Notes: a model not told the origin generated them from the sequence alone. 64,000 nt of DNA from Flavobacterium sp. CECT 9288 (GCF_918731615.1 NZ_OU957226.1:2543501-2607500), one strand, 5' to 3'; shown: positions 1-8,299, numbered from the stretch's first letter. Numbers and translations are program-made.

Positions 1-225
1 TATCTCCATGATAGATTCTTTAGTAGGTAAATGAAAATATATTTTAGAGTTATCTGTAGAATCTATCACTATAAATTCTTTTCCAGAAGGAATTTCAAAC
101 TTCTCTCCTGTAAGCGACTCAATTGCTTTAACGGGATTAGCTAATAATTCTTTTTTGAATTCCGCATCTTCCCACGCAGTCATAACTGCCTTTTGTAATC
201 CTTCTTGATTTTTTGTTAATTCCAT
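1..225 (-). CDS. NHLP-leader peptide precursor, C-terminus beyond window
   Basis: A reading frame starting at ATG 225 runs off the left edge after 75 codons. It begins MELTKNQEGLQ and has the NHLP-family pattern: an early AW-D-F-L-P segment (AWEDAEFKKELLANP), then SLTGEKFEIPSGKEF and a short beta-like stretch. This matches the proteins at 317-652 and 3282-3611 almost column by column. NHLP leaders are nitrile hydratase alpha-subunit-like leader sequences of ribosomally made, modified peptides (RiPPs). The Gly-Gly cleavage motif and core would lie outside the window. It sits 92 bases downstream of the next precursor on the same strand and may share its transcript. Confidence 0.75.
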   Translation of the reverse strand, partial: MELTKNQEGLQKAVMTAWEDAEFKKELLANPVKAIESLTGEKFEIPSGKEFIVIDSTDNSKIYFHLPTKESIMEI

Positions 226-316
226 AATATTAAAATGTTTAGTGTTAATCAAATTTATTAAAGACCTATGTATCTCTATCGTATATGTTAATCTTCTCTA
301 GAATATCTAGGAAAGT

Positions 317-652
317 TTATACTTTTATATAATCCCTAAAAGCAGGGAATAAGCTGTTCAATAAATCAGCCCATACCGTTTGTCCACCTCCTGCAATAAT
401 TTCTAATTGCTCTTCATTAAGTTCTATATCTTCTATACTAGGTTCAACTGGAATATTCATGTAAACCTTTGATTTATCCGTTTGATCATTTACCACTAGT
501 GTTTTACCTTCTGGCAATATGATTTTTGCTCCTGTAAGATTCTCAATTGTTATTATTGGATCACTTATTAAGTTTTTTCTAAAATCAATATCTTCCCATG
601 CTTTTGAGATTATTAATCGTAAAACTTCTTCTTTATTTTTATTTTGCCCCAT
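317..652 (-). CDS. NHLP-leader RiPP precursor with Gly-Gly motif
   Basis: This 111-residue protein has a leader of about 90 residues and a short tail. The leader contains AWEDIDFRKNLISDP near residue 18, then NLTGAKIILPEGK, and ends in LNEEQLEIIAGGG. NHLP leaders are normally cut after the double Gly by the peptidase domain of a dedicated ABC exporter. The predicted core is about 21 residues (from QTVWADLL to the C-terminus): it is aromatic, amphipathic and free of Cys, Ser-rich or Thr-rich stretches, so azole or lanthionine chemistry is not obvious. No modifying enzyme or exporter lies in the window; they may lie to the left. The upstream region carries the repeated element described at 667-1190. 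Family call fairly sure; product unknown. Confidence 0.82.
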   Translation of the reverse strand: MGQNKNKEEVLRLIISKAWEDIDFRKNLISDPIITIENLTGAKIILPEGKTLVVNDQTDKSKVYMNIPVEPSIEDIELNEEQLEIIAGGGQTVWADLLNSLFPAFRDYIKV

Positions 653-666
653 GACTCAATTTCTTA

Positions 667-1190
667 ATTAATGTAAAATTAGCTGATCTGTTTGCGACAA
701 AATTGCCAAATAAACCGACAAAAAAACATCCTGGTTGCAACCTGTTAAATCATAAATTACAAACCTGATTTTGTTTTTACTCTTAAAATCATTCTCGTTA
801 TTAATGTAAAATTAGTGAGTCTATTTCTGATAAAATTGCCAAATAAACCGACAAAAAAACATCTTAATTGTACTCTTTACAACTATAAAATGTGAACTTC
901 ATTTTGCTTTAACTTCATAATCCGTTCTATTTTATTAATGTAAAATTAGTGAGTTAAATTCTGATGAAATTGCCAAATAAGCTGATAAACCACAGCATAT
1001 CAAAATCAACAATTAAATCATTTTCAATAATTTAGACCCGACATTAAGCACAATAAATTCAAGAACAGTTTATCATTTAAAAAAGCTTAATCAAAAAGAT
1101 CATTTGTTACTGATCTTTTATTTGCTTTTTCATTAATGTAAATTTAAAGTATCTAATTCCTGTAAAACTGACAATTAGACTGACAAAATT
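667..1190. repeat. Tandem diverged copies of a precursor-gene upstream region
   Basis: The 570-base gap between the precursor at 317-652 and the cyclase gene holds no convincing gene. It consists of three clear and one decayed copy of a unit. The anchor ATTAATGTAAAATTAG occurs at 667, 800 and 934, with a degraded form at 1132. Each anchor is followed about 30 bases later by a block containing TTGCCAAATAA and CTGAC/CCGACAAAAA. Spacing is 133 and 134 bases for the first three and 198 for the last. Only the copy at 667 sits directly before a gene (minus strand), so the others look like leftover promoter regions of deleted or duplicated precursor genes. Confidence 0.7.
694..708 (-). promoter_or_regulatory. 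Possible sigma-54-like -24/-12 element
   Basis: Read on the minus strand, the block is TGGCAATTTTGTCGCA. It has GG and GC dinucleotides exactly 10 bases apart, as in the sigma-54 consensus TGGCAC-N5-TTGCA. The predicted start of transcription would fall about 30 bases before the ATG at 652. The copies at 839 and 973 keep the TGGCA half but have AG in place of GC, so they would be weak or dead. A conserved operator for another regulator would explain the data equally well. Confidence 0.35.
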
Positions 1191-1224
1191 GAATTTGAAA
1201 ATTAGTTTTATTACTAGTGGTTAT

Positions 1225-3189
1225 TTAGTTGGAAATAATAGGATTCTTTTCAACAAAATACATTTTGATTTCTCCCTTCCCTTTTGCGTGGATGTTGCCG
1301 CGGTACTGAAAAACAAAAGATTCATCATCCTTGATTAAATCATATAGTGATTCGCTTATATTTACTTTACCTACAATTCCATTGCTTTCAATTCTGCTTG
1401 CCGTATTCACCGTATCGCCCCACACATCATATTGAAACTTTTTTATTCCTACGATACCAGCTACAATGGGTCCTGCATGAATTCCTAGTCGCATCTCAAA
1501 GGCTGGATTATTATTTGCTTCGTTATTAATTTTCCTTTTAGACATAAAATCCTGCATTTCTAATCCTGCTAGTACAATATTTGTTAAAGATTCTTTATCA
1601 GGTTTGGGGATACCACCAGCTGCCATATAAGAATCACCTATTGTTTTAATTTTTTCAATTTTGTATTTTTCAGTGATTAAATCAAAAGCTTTGAAACAGG
1701 TATTTATTTCTTCAACTAAATTCTGAGGAGACATTTTCTCGGCAGTTTGAGTAAAGGATTTAAAATCTGAAAAAAGGATCGAAACTAAATTAAAGTCTCG
1801 GGCATTTACAAAACCCTTTTCTTTTAATTCTTGTGCAATTTCTTCAGGTAAAATATTTAGCAATAGCTCTTCAGAGAGGTCTTTTTCTATTTTTAAAGCA
1901 ATTTTAGATTTTCGTGTATAGTTTAATCTATTCCATAATCCAAGAGCTACAAGAACAATAAAGCCTAATGAGATAATGATAATATTGCGTTGCGTTTCCT
2001 TTTTTTGAACTTCTTCTTTATGTCTGATTTCAACAGCATGTTCCTTATTTACATGAGAGATACTATCTAATAACTGTTGCCGTTGAAACTCCATATTCAT
2101 CATTTTATTTGAAGTTTCGCCAGATTTTAAACTGTCCTTAAAATTTATTGATTTTTCATAAAAATGAAGAGCCAGTTTATCATTTTGACTAGACTTATAA
2201 GCTTTATAAAGACAATCACATGCCTCTTTTTTTACAGATATAGCTCCTATTTTTTGGGCGGTACTATAACCTTTTAAACATTTTGTAATTGCTTGCTTAT
2301 TTTTACCTAAATTATTTAGTATTTTTCCAAGGGCAACTTCTGCTATGCTTATATATTGTAGACTATTAATTTCGGAAGCATATTTTAAAGAAAGATTGTA
2401 GTTAAATAATGCACGTTCAAAATTTGATTGTTTAAAAAACAATTCGCCTAAACTCGATAAAATTTCAATTTTTAATTGTTTATCATTTATTTGGTTTGCA
2501 TTGTCTAATGCTTGGTTTAAATTTTTTAGTGCTTTTGGGTAATTGGATAATTTTATATAAACAATCCCAGACGCATTTAAGTTTTGAGAGATTGCTTTTA
2601 AATCAGTACTATTTTTATAAATCAAATAAGATTTACGAAAGTATTTAAGTGCATTTGGATAATCTTCTACTTGTGAATATATTGCACCAATATTTTGAGA
2701 GGTTCCTGCAGTCATTTTCATATCTTTGAGCTCTTCTTGAACAACAATTGCTTGTTTATAATAATTTAAGGCTTCTAGATAGTTTCCTAAATAATAATAA
2801 ACCCCTCCGATATTATTTAAAATAGAAGAAATTCCTTTTTTGTACTTTGTTTTTTTATAAACTTCAATACTTTTCTTAAAAAAGAGTAAAGCATTTGAAT
2901 AATCTCCTTTATAATAAAAGGTTACTGCTTTATAACTAAAACAGTCACCCACATTTTTGCTTTTACCCAAATGATTATAAATCCTTAAACTCTTGTCAAA
3001 CAAGAGTAATGATTTAGAATACTCTCCTGCATCTTGATGTTTCATACCAAGGTTTAGAATTGAATCAGCCATTTTAATGTTTTCCTTTTTTGTCAGAATA
3101 ATTTTTTGTTTAATTCTTGATTGCCCAAAAAAAGATATTCCATTAAATAATAGAAAAATAGAGAAAACAATATGTATGACTCTTTTCAT
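1225..3189 (-). CDS. TPR-repeat membrane adenylate cyclase (class III)
   Basis: This 654-residue protein probably makes cAMP from ATP in response to something sensed by its N-terminal half. It has a signal peptide (residues 1-23), about seven tetratricopeptide repeats (about 40-360), a coiled region, one membrane helix (about 402-421) and a class III cyclase domain (about 465-645). Catalytic residues are all visible: metal-binding Asp475 (LFSDF) and Asp519 (TIGDSYM), adenine-selecting Lys515 and Asp588 (YDVWGD), and transition-state Asn595 and Arg599 (NTASRIES). The signal peptide places the TPRs outside the cytoplasm and the cyclase inside. It lies between NHLP-type precursors on the same strand, which suggests but does not prove a shared role. 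The start ATG at 3189 gives the signal peptide. Confidence 0.88.
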   Translation of the reverse strand: MKRVIHIVFSIFLLFNGISFFGQSRIKQKIILTKKENIKMADSILNLGMKHQDAGEYSKSLLLFDKSLRIYNHLGKSKNVGDCFSYKAVTFYYKGDYSNALLFFKKSIEVYKKTKYKKGISSILNNIGGVYYYLGNYLEALNYYKQAIVVQEELKDMKMTAGTSQNIGAIYSQVEDYPNALKYFRKSYLIYKNSTDLKAISQNLNASGIVYIKLSNYPKALKNLNQALDNANQINDKQLKIEILSSLGELFFKQSNFERALFNYNLSLKYASEINSLQYISIAEVALGKILNNLGKNKQAITKCLKGYSTAQKIGAISVKKEACDCLYKAYKSSQNDKLALHFYEKSINFKDSLKSGETSNKMMNMEFQRQQLLDSISHVNKEHAVEIRHKEEVQKKETQRNIIIISLGFIVLVALGLWNRLNYTRKSKIALKIEKDLSEELLLNILPEEIAQELKEKGFVNARDFNLVSILFSDFKSFTQTAEKMSPQNLVEEINTCFKAFDLITEKYKIEKIKTIGDSYMAAGGIPKPDKESLTNIVLAGLEMQDFMSKRKINNEANNNPAFEMRLGIHAGPIVAGIVGIKKFQYDVWGDTVNTASRIESNGIVGKVNISESLYDLIKDDESFVFQYRGNIHAKGKGEIKMYFVEKNPIISN

Positions 3190-3281
3190 GAGTATATTGG
3201 TTATGATAAAATATGAAAACGTACATATTCAAGTTTAGAATAGGTACGTTTTTAATATTTAAAATTGCAAATAAGTTAAAT

Positions 3282-3611
3282 TTATTTAAAGATATCCCCT
3301 GTATAATTGTTAGGCTTAATTATAACTGGGGGTATTATATCTCCATCCCCACCAGATACAATGTCTAATTGCTCTTCATTTAATTCTACATCGTCCATAT
3401 TTACCTCAGCTGGAATATTGATAAAAATTGTTGAAAAATCTGTTTGATCAACAAACGCAATATTCTTACCCTCAGGCAAATGAAAAGGCTGCCCTAAAAA
3501 ATTTTCTATAGTTGTGATGGGGCTAGCTATTAAATTGCTTTTAAAAGTTGGATCCTGCCATGCCTTTTTAATAATTGCATCTAGAATTTTTTGGTCTTTA
3601 GTTAATTCCAT
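3282..3611 (-). CDS. NHLP-leader RiPP precursor with Gly-Gly motif (second complete copy)
   Basis: This 109-residue protein is a paralogue of the precursors at 1-225 and 317-652. It shares the AW-D-F-L-P motif (AWQDPTFKSNLIASP), FLGQPFHLPEGK, DQTD and the end of the leader LNEEQLDIVSGG. After the double Gly the predicted core is about 20 residues, starts DGDIIPPVIIKP and ends TGDIFK. The core differs completely from that of 317-652 while the leaders are alike, which is typical of RiPP families in which one export or modification system handles many cores. The gene lies 92 bases upstream of the cyclase gene and on the same strand. Whether the core is modified cannot be told from the window. 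Confidence 0.8.
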   Translation of the reverse strand: MELTKDQKILDAIIKKAWQDPTFKSNLIASPITTIENFLGQPFHLPEGKNIAFVDQTDFSTIFINIPAEVNMDDVELNEEQLDIVSGGDGDIIPPVIIKPNNYTGDIFK

Positions 3612-3660
3612 TTTTATCGTTTTTGTTAATTCATTTTTAGAATTGTGAAATTAAGCTCTT

Positions 3661-3693
3661 ATTTACGAACAGAAATGCCAAAAATGCTGACAA
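3661..3693 (-). promoter_or_regulatory. Copy of the precursor upstream element
   Basis: On the minus strand the sequence TTTTGTCAGCATTTTTGGCA lies about 65 bases before the ATG at 3611. It repeats the block found upstream of the 652 start (TTTTGTCGG..TTTGGCA). A GG-N10 spacing leads to CG rather than GC, so a sigma-54 reading is weak here. The shared block in front of two paralogous precursor genes supports common control. Confidence 0.4.
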
Positions 3694-3951
3694 AAGATTA
3701 ATACTTGATCAACATAAAGTTTCTTAAAACAGTTTTTATCTTATTAATTATTATAAATTGAATGATTCACTACTAAAATTCTTCTGAGGTACCATGTTCA
3801 AATCTCGATTTTTCTACAAGTTTTAAAAATCAAAAAGTTTACATTTTAAGCGGTATTAAAGCAATTCATCACCTCTTTTTAATGTATAATTTGTTGCGAT
3901 AATTGTCATGTGAACACCATTAAAGTAGAAGAATTTATGGCATAAGCTAAA

Positions 3952-4206
3952 GGAATTTTAATCGCCGTTGAAATTATTGATGCTACAACTAGATATATTA
4001 CAAAAGAACGGGTTCAAGATTTAGAGCATCAACTAAACTATAAACCTAGAAAAAAATTTGGATATAAAACACCAAAGCAATTTCATTTAAATATATTGAC
4101 AAATCAGCAAAAACTTGTATTTACAACTCGTATCCACCTACTATTAATTAATCCTCAACAGCAATTGCTAAGCTTTTGCGGTTTTTTTGTGATTTTTTCA
4201 AAATAA
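3952..4206 (+). pseudogene. Remnant of an IS30-family transposase (C-terminal part)
   Basis: A frame without a start codon reads ...TRYITKERVQDLEHQLNY, then KPRKKFGYKTPKQFHLN. This resembles the C-terminal end of IS30-type transposases, where a helix ending in LN is followed by RPRK-LGYKTP. The catalytic DDE core and the N-terminal helix-turn-helix are missing, and the frame upstream is closed by a stop at 3943-3945. No inverted repeats were recognised. It is a dead fragment in the 680-base gap between the precursor gene and the OmpA-domain gene; the rest of that gap shows nothing clear. Confidence 0.6.
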
Positions 4207-4290
4207 GGATTTTTTAAAAAAACAAACGGCTGACTGTTAGTTATTTATGAATTTTAACTAAATTTGATAAGAATCTTAATCCCAAAAATT

Positions 4291-5193
4291 ATGTCAAAAA
4301 AAATTCTTTATCTTTTAGGAATTGCACTTACCATTATTTTAGGTATGTTTTTGTACCAAAACTATTGTTGCAATTGCTGTATGAAGCCTCCGAAATTAGA
4401 CGACTCAACTACTGTTGTCAATATTAAGAGAACTGGTCTAGTTCCTTTTACTATTAAAGGTAGCGATTTCGACTACCACTGTAATGACAATATAAAATTT
4501 GTCAAAAACGAAACGGCGGCTCTTGTGCCCTTTTCTGATTCTGTAGCAATTGGATTTAAAAATCTGAAAACAGCATTACAATCTAATCCTAATAAAAAAA
4601 TTAAGATTACAGGTTATGCCACTTCCGACGAAAAAAACACCACTACTTTTCCGAATTTAGCCTTAGCTCGAGCTAATGATCTAAAAAAGTATTTAATTTC
4701 AACAGGTTTTGATGCCAATTCTTTTGTTTTAGAAGGAGAAATTAAAGATAAATGGGAAATGATTTCAGACACGCTTATTGGTCCTGCATCTTTTAACATC
4801 ATTGAAAACGAACCCGCAAGCAATAATCAATGGGAGGTGTTAAAAGCAAAAATTAATGCAAATCCTCTCATATTGTATTTCAACACGAATGAATCTCGAG
4901 AGAACTTGAGTACCGAGGAGCAAACTAAAATTGCTGAAATAGCAACTTATTTAAAAAATGTTCCTAACGCAAAAGTAAGTATTGTAGGACATTCCGACAG
5001 TGTTGGTGCGAGAGAAGCAAACATTGTTTTAGGACAATCACGTGCTGAATTTGCTAAAGCATTTTTAATAAAAAAAGGAATTGATTCAAAACAAATTGAA
5101 ACAAGTTCGCAAGGTCCAGACAATCCTATTGCGGACAACACAAGTGAAGAAGGAAAATCAAAAAACAGAAGAACAGTTGTTACTATAAAATAA
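4291..5193 (+). CDS. OmpA-domain envelope protein with membrane anchor
   Basis: The protein (300 residues from ATG 4291) has one N-terminal hydrophobic helix followed by a cysteine cluster (YCCNCC). It then has two OmpA-C-like regions. The first (about residues 85-155) has KITGYATSDE and LALARANDLKKYL; the second (about 195-300) has the full peptidoglycan-binding pattern SIVGHSDSVGA, LGQSRAEFAKAFL and KNRRTVV. OmpA-C domains bind peptidoglycan diaminopimelate through an Asp and Arg, which are present. A TTG start at 4264 would add nine residues before the hydrophobic segment and is less likely. The next gene follows after 18 bases, so the two probably form an operon. Confidence 0.85.
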   Translation: MSKKILYLLGIALTIILGMFLYQNYCCNCCMKPPKLDDSTTVVNIKRTGLVPFTIKGSDFDYHCNDNIKFVKNETAALVPFSDSVAIGFKNLKTALQSNPNKKIKITGYATSDEKNTTTFPNLALARANDLKKYLISTGFDANSFVLEGEIKDKWEMISDTLIGPASFNIIENEPASNNQWEVLKAKINANPLILYFNTNESRENLSTEEQTKIAEIATYLKNVPNAKVSIVGHSDSVGAREANIVLGQSRAEFAKAFLIKKGIDSKQIETSSQGPDNPIADNTSEEGKSKNRRTVVTIK

Positions 5194-5211
5194 TCAAAAA
5201 CACATTTAATT

Positions 5212-5757
5212 ATGAATATACCATGTATCTTAATACCCTTAATAGTAGGGTTAATTTGTGCCTTATTAGGCTATTTGTTAGGAAAGTTATTGTCCAAAAA
5301 CAATTCCGATTCAAGTTCTTTAAAAAATGATTTGGATGCTTGTTTGCAAAAATCAAATCAATATTCTAAAACTATTGCCGACTTAGAGGCTGAATTGGCA
5401 AATGCCAAAAAAGCAACTTTTCAATCTTTTGCAAGTGTACCCGATGCTCCTAAATTTTTATTCGATTCCGAATTAGCGGCTTCGGTTTTTGGAAAAAAAA
5501 TCAAAGAAAATGATTTGAAAATTGTAGAAGGAATTGGTCCAAAAATCGAGGAATTATTTCACGCAGCAGACATCAAAACTTGGCAAGCTATGTCTGAATC
5601 CTCTGTTGAAAAACTCCAAGCTGTTTTGGATTCAGGTGGCGAAAGATTTTCTGTTCACACTCCCGGAACTTGGGCAAGACAAGCTGCATTAGCATACCAA
5701 GGCAAATGGCAAGAATTAAAAGATTGGCAAGATAAATTAGACGGAGGAAAAGAATAA
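5212..5757 (+). CDS. Membrane-anchored helix-hairpin-helix protein (flap-endonuclease-like H3TH)
   Basis: The 181-residue protein starts with a membrane helix (residues about 4-26), continues with a coiled-coil spacer (about 35-70) and ends in a domain with DLKIVEGIGPKIEELFHAA at 101-119. This is a helix-hairpin-helix motif like that annotated as predicted 5' DNA nuclease, flap endonuclease-1-like (COG3743). That domain is usually a DNA- or protein-binding module; no nuclease active site is visible. It follows the OmpA-domain gene by 18 bases, and a membrane-plus-OmpA partner suggests an envelope role more than DNA repair. The name should be read as domain description only. Confidence 0.75.
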   Translation: MNIPCILIPLIVGLICALLGYLLGKLLSKNNSDSSSLKNDLDACLQKSNQYSKTIADLEAELANAKKATFQSFASVPDAPKFLFDSELAASVFGKKIKENDLKIVEGIGPKIEELFHAADIKTWQAMSESSVEKLQAVLDSGGERFSVHTPGTWARQAALAYQGKWQELKDWQDKLDGGKE

Positions 5758-5777
5758 AAAACATTATTTTATTTTTA

Positions 5778-5816
5778 AAAGCTGCAACGATACTCGTATT
5801 TGTTGTAGCTTTTTTG
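5778..5816 (+). terminator. Rho-independent terminator after the HHH gene
   Basis: The inverted repeat AAAGCTGCAAC / GTTGTAGCTTT with one G-U pair is followed by a T run. It ends the two-gene unit at 4291-5757. Confidence 0.8.
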
Positions 5817-5891
5817 TTTGTTTTGAGTTGTTTTATTTGTACATTTTAACACTCCATTTTTTGATAACGATTTCATTAATTGAGTTACTTT

Positions 5892-6131
5892 ATGGAAAAA
5901 AAAGTAACGTTCTACACGCTAGGTAGTACATTAAATTTTTAGGACTTTGAAATTTAATTCTTAAAATTTGTAGTCGATAATTCTGACTCAGCTACTACAG
6001 GAATGTATACTAAAACCAAAGACTGTACCGATGATGGTAAAATTAGCAAAATTACCATTCGAACGCACATAGGAGATATCTATGGTTCCCCATTGTATGT
6101 AGAAAAAATAAAAAACTCTGCTGGACCATAA
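5892..6131 (+). pseudogene. Broken reading frame with an mtaB-like start
   Basis: From ATG 5892 the frame reads MEKKVTFYTLGSTLNF and then hits TAG (5940) and TAA (5955). The intact mtaB gene at 50354-51682 starts MEKRKKVAFYTLGCKLNF, so the first 16 codons look like a copy of that start with the cluster cysteine changed to Ser. After the stops the same frame stays open for 57 more codons up to TAA 6129-6131, encoding a sequence I do not recognise (contains IRTHIGDIYGSPLYVEKI). It may be a fusion of two remnants. The remainder of the 5758-6280 gap holds only the two terminators. Confidence 0.45.
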
Positions 6132-6236
6132 TGAGGGAACCTTTCTATTCCGATTAAAAATCAACATAAATTAAAAGTTTAGATTCTACTGTAATTGAAT
6201 TGAAATAGAACTTGCCAAAATGTTTTTTAAAACAAA

Positions 6237-6265
6237 AAAGCCCAGCATTTCTGCTGGGCTTTCGT
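6237..6265. terminator. Hairpin terminator for the M13 peptidase gene
   Basis: AAAGCCCAGC pairs with GCTGGGCTTT around a six-base loop. On the minus strand the right arm is followed by a T run, placing it directly after the stop of the peptidase gene. The same structure could act on both strands. Confidence 0.85.
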
Positions 6266-6280
6266 TTGATATCAAATAGA

Positions 6281-8299
6281 CTACCAAATTTTAACACGTT
6301 TATCGGTTGCTAAATAAAGTGAATCTGTTGGCTTAATATTAAATGCTTCGTAAAATTCTGGAACGTTGCGTACAACAGCATTAATTCTGAATTTAGCTGG
6401 CGAATGTGGATCCGAAGCAATTTGATTGCGTATTGCTTTTTCACGGCTTTTGTCTAGCCATACTTGTCCCCAACCTAAAAACACTCTCTGAATCCCTGTG
6501 AAACCATCCATTACTGGTGCTTCTTTTCCGTTAAGGCTTAGTTTGTAAGCTTTAATTGCAATACTTAATCCTCCCAAATCTCCAATATTTTCTCCAAGGG
6601 TAAACTCTCCGTTAAGATTTAAATCTGGAAATACTTTGAAAGCACTGTATTGATCTACTAATGATTTTGTTTTGGCTTTAAAAGCTGTTAAATCTTGTGG
6701 TGTCCACCAGTTTCTCATAACACCTTCACCATCAAAAGTACTTCCTTGATCGTCAAAACCATGACCTATTTCATGACCAATTACCGCTCCAATTCCGCCA
6801 TAATTCACGGCGTCTTCTGCTTTTAAATTAAAGAAAGGCGGTTGCAAAATAGCTGCAGGAAATACAATCTCGTTCAAGGTAGGATTGTAATAAGCGTTTA
6901 CTGTTTGCGGTGTCATTCCCCACTCTGTTCTATCAACAGGTTTTCCTAACTTGTTTAACATTCTGTTGTATTCAAATACTCTAGCTCTTTCTGCATTTCC
7001 ATACAAATCGTTTTTAGCCACTTTTAAAGCGGAATAATCTCTCCATTGGTCTGGATAACCAATTTTAATCATGAATTTATCTACTTTGGCAAGCGCCTCT
7101 TTCTTGGTGTTTGCACTCATCCAATCTAGCTTCTTGATACTTTCGGCATACGCTTTCAAAAGATTTTTAACCATTCCGGTCATGCGTTCTTTAGCTTCTG
7201 GCGAGAAATGCTTTTTCACATATACTTTACCCACAATCTCTCCCAAACCACCGTTAACACTGCTTACACCTCTTTTCCAATCTTCTTCCTGAGCTTCTGT
7301 ACCGTAAAGTGTTTTTCCGTAAAAGTCAAAATTTTGTTTGTCTAAAGCTGTTGTTAAATAATTGGCAGTATTATTAATCAAACTCCATTTAAGGTACGTT
7401 TTCCAAGTATCAATTGGCGTGTTTTTGATAATAGTATTTAAGCTTTTGGTATATTCCACCTGAGAAATTACAATTGTTTTTTCTTTATCGATACCTGCAT
7501 TTTTAAGCATTGCATTCCAATCGAAATCAGCCATTAATTTTTTTAAATCGGCTACCTTGTATTTGTTATACAGTTTTGCAGTGTTTCTGGTTTCTTCTTT
7601 TTTCATGTGGCTGGTAGCCAATACGGTTTCCAAAGCCATGATTTTAGAAGCGCTTTCGGCTGCATTTGGAAGCCCCACCAACTGCAACATTTTTTCGATA
7701 TGTGCTACATATTTCGCACGTGTTTCCACCATTTTGGCATCGGCTTGCAAATAGTATTCTCTTTCAGGAAGACCTAATCCGCCTTGCCAAGTCATTAACG
7801 TATATTGTTTTGGGTTTTTAAAATCTTCGGTAACCACTACAGAGAACGGCATTGAGACACCTGTTCTGTTTGATTTTCCAAAATAAGCTGCCAAGTCAGT
7901 ATAATTTGCAATAGCATCAATATTTTTCAATTCTGGTTGAATTGGCGCAATTCCTTTGGCATCACGGTCTTTTCTGTTCATGAAAGAGCTGTAGTAATCG
8001 CCAATTTTCTGTTCGTCTGAACCTTCGGCAAAAGTACCTTTTGATGCTTCTTCGATAATTGCTTTTACATCCTTTTGAGATTGATCATACAAAATATCAA
8101 AAGCACCGTAAGACGTTTTATCTGCTGGAATTTTATTGTTTTTTACCCAGGTTCCATTTACATAGGCATCAAAGTTGTCACCAGGATTCACAAGCGTGTC
8201 CATATTTTTTTTGGTAACACCCGAAATTAATTCTTCTTTTTTATTGCACGAAGCCATAAGAACGACTGCAGCAACCAAAGAAATTTTTAGGTTTTTCAT
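6281..8299 (-). CDS. M13 family zinc metallopeptidase lipoprotein (PepO/neprilysin type)
   Basis: This endopeptidase (672 residues from ATG 8299) cuts short peptides in the periplasm or at the cell surface. The start at 8299 gives a lipoprotein signal, MKNLKISLVAAVVLMASC; a longer frame from 8368 would bury that signal. Zinc-site motifs are present near residue 507 (IGHEIGHGFDDQG, HExxH) and GENIGDLGG (the third zinc ligand, ENxxDxGG). The substrate-binding segment NAYYNPTLNEIVFPA precedes them, and the protein ends in a Trp as family members do. Length is normal for M13. It stands alone with its own terminator; it probably salvages extracellular peptides. Confidence 0.93.
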   Translation of the reverse strand: MKNLKISLVAAVVLMASCNKKEELISGVTKKNMDTLVNPGDNFDAYVNGTWVKNNKIPADKTSYGAFDILYDQSQKDVKAIIEEASKGTFAEGSDEQKIGDYYSSFMNRKDRDAKGIAPIQPELKNIDAIANYTDLAAYFGKSNRTGVSMPFSVVVTEDFKNPKQYTLMTWQGGLGLPEREYYLQADAKMVETRAKYVAHIEKMLQLVGLPNAAESASKIMALETVLATSHMKKEETRNTAKLYNKYKVADLKKLMADFDWNAMLKNAGIDKEKTIVISQVEYTKSLNTIIKNTPIDTWKTYLKWSLINNTANYLTTALDKQNFDFYGKTLYGTEAQEEDWKRGVSSVNGGLGEIVGKVYVKKHFSPEAKERMTGMVKNLLKAYAESIKKLDWMSANTKKEALAKVDKFMIKIGYPDQWRDYSALKVAKNDLYGNAERARVFEYNRMLNKLGKPVDRTEWGMTPQTVNAYYNPTLNEIVFPAAILQPPFFNLKAEDAVNYGGIGAVIGHEIGHGFDDQGSTFDGEGVMRNWWTPQDLTAFKAKTKSLVDQYSAFKVFPDLNLNGEFTLGENIGDLGGLSIAIKAYKLSLNGKEAPVMDGFTGIQRVFLGWGQVWLDKSREKAIRNQIASDPHSPAKFRINAVVRNVPEFYEAFNIKPTDSLYLATDKRVKIW

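Noticed and set aside
1347..1529. Plus-strand frame inside the cyclase gene
   Set aside because: It is the antisense of the strongly conserved cyclase domain and has no features of its own.
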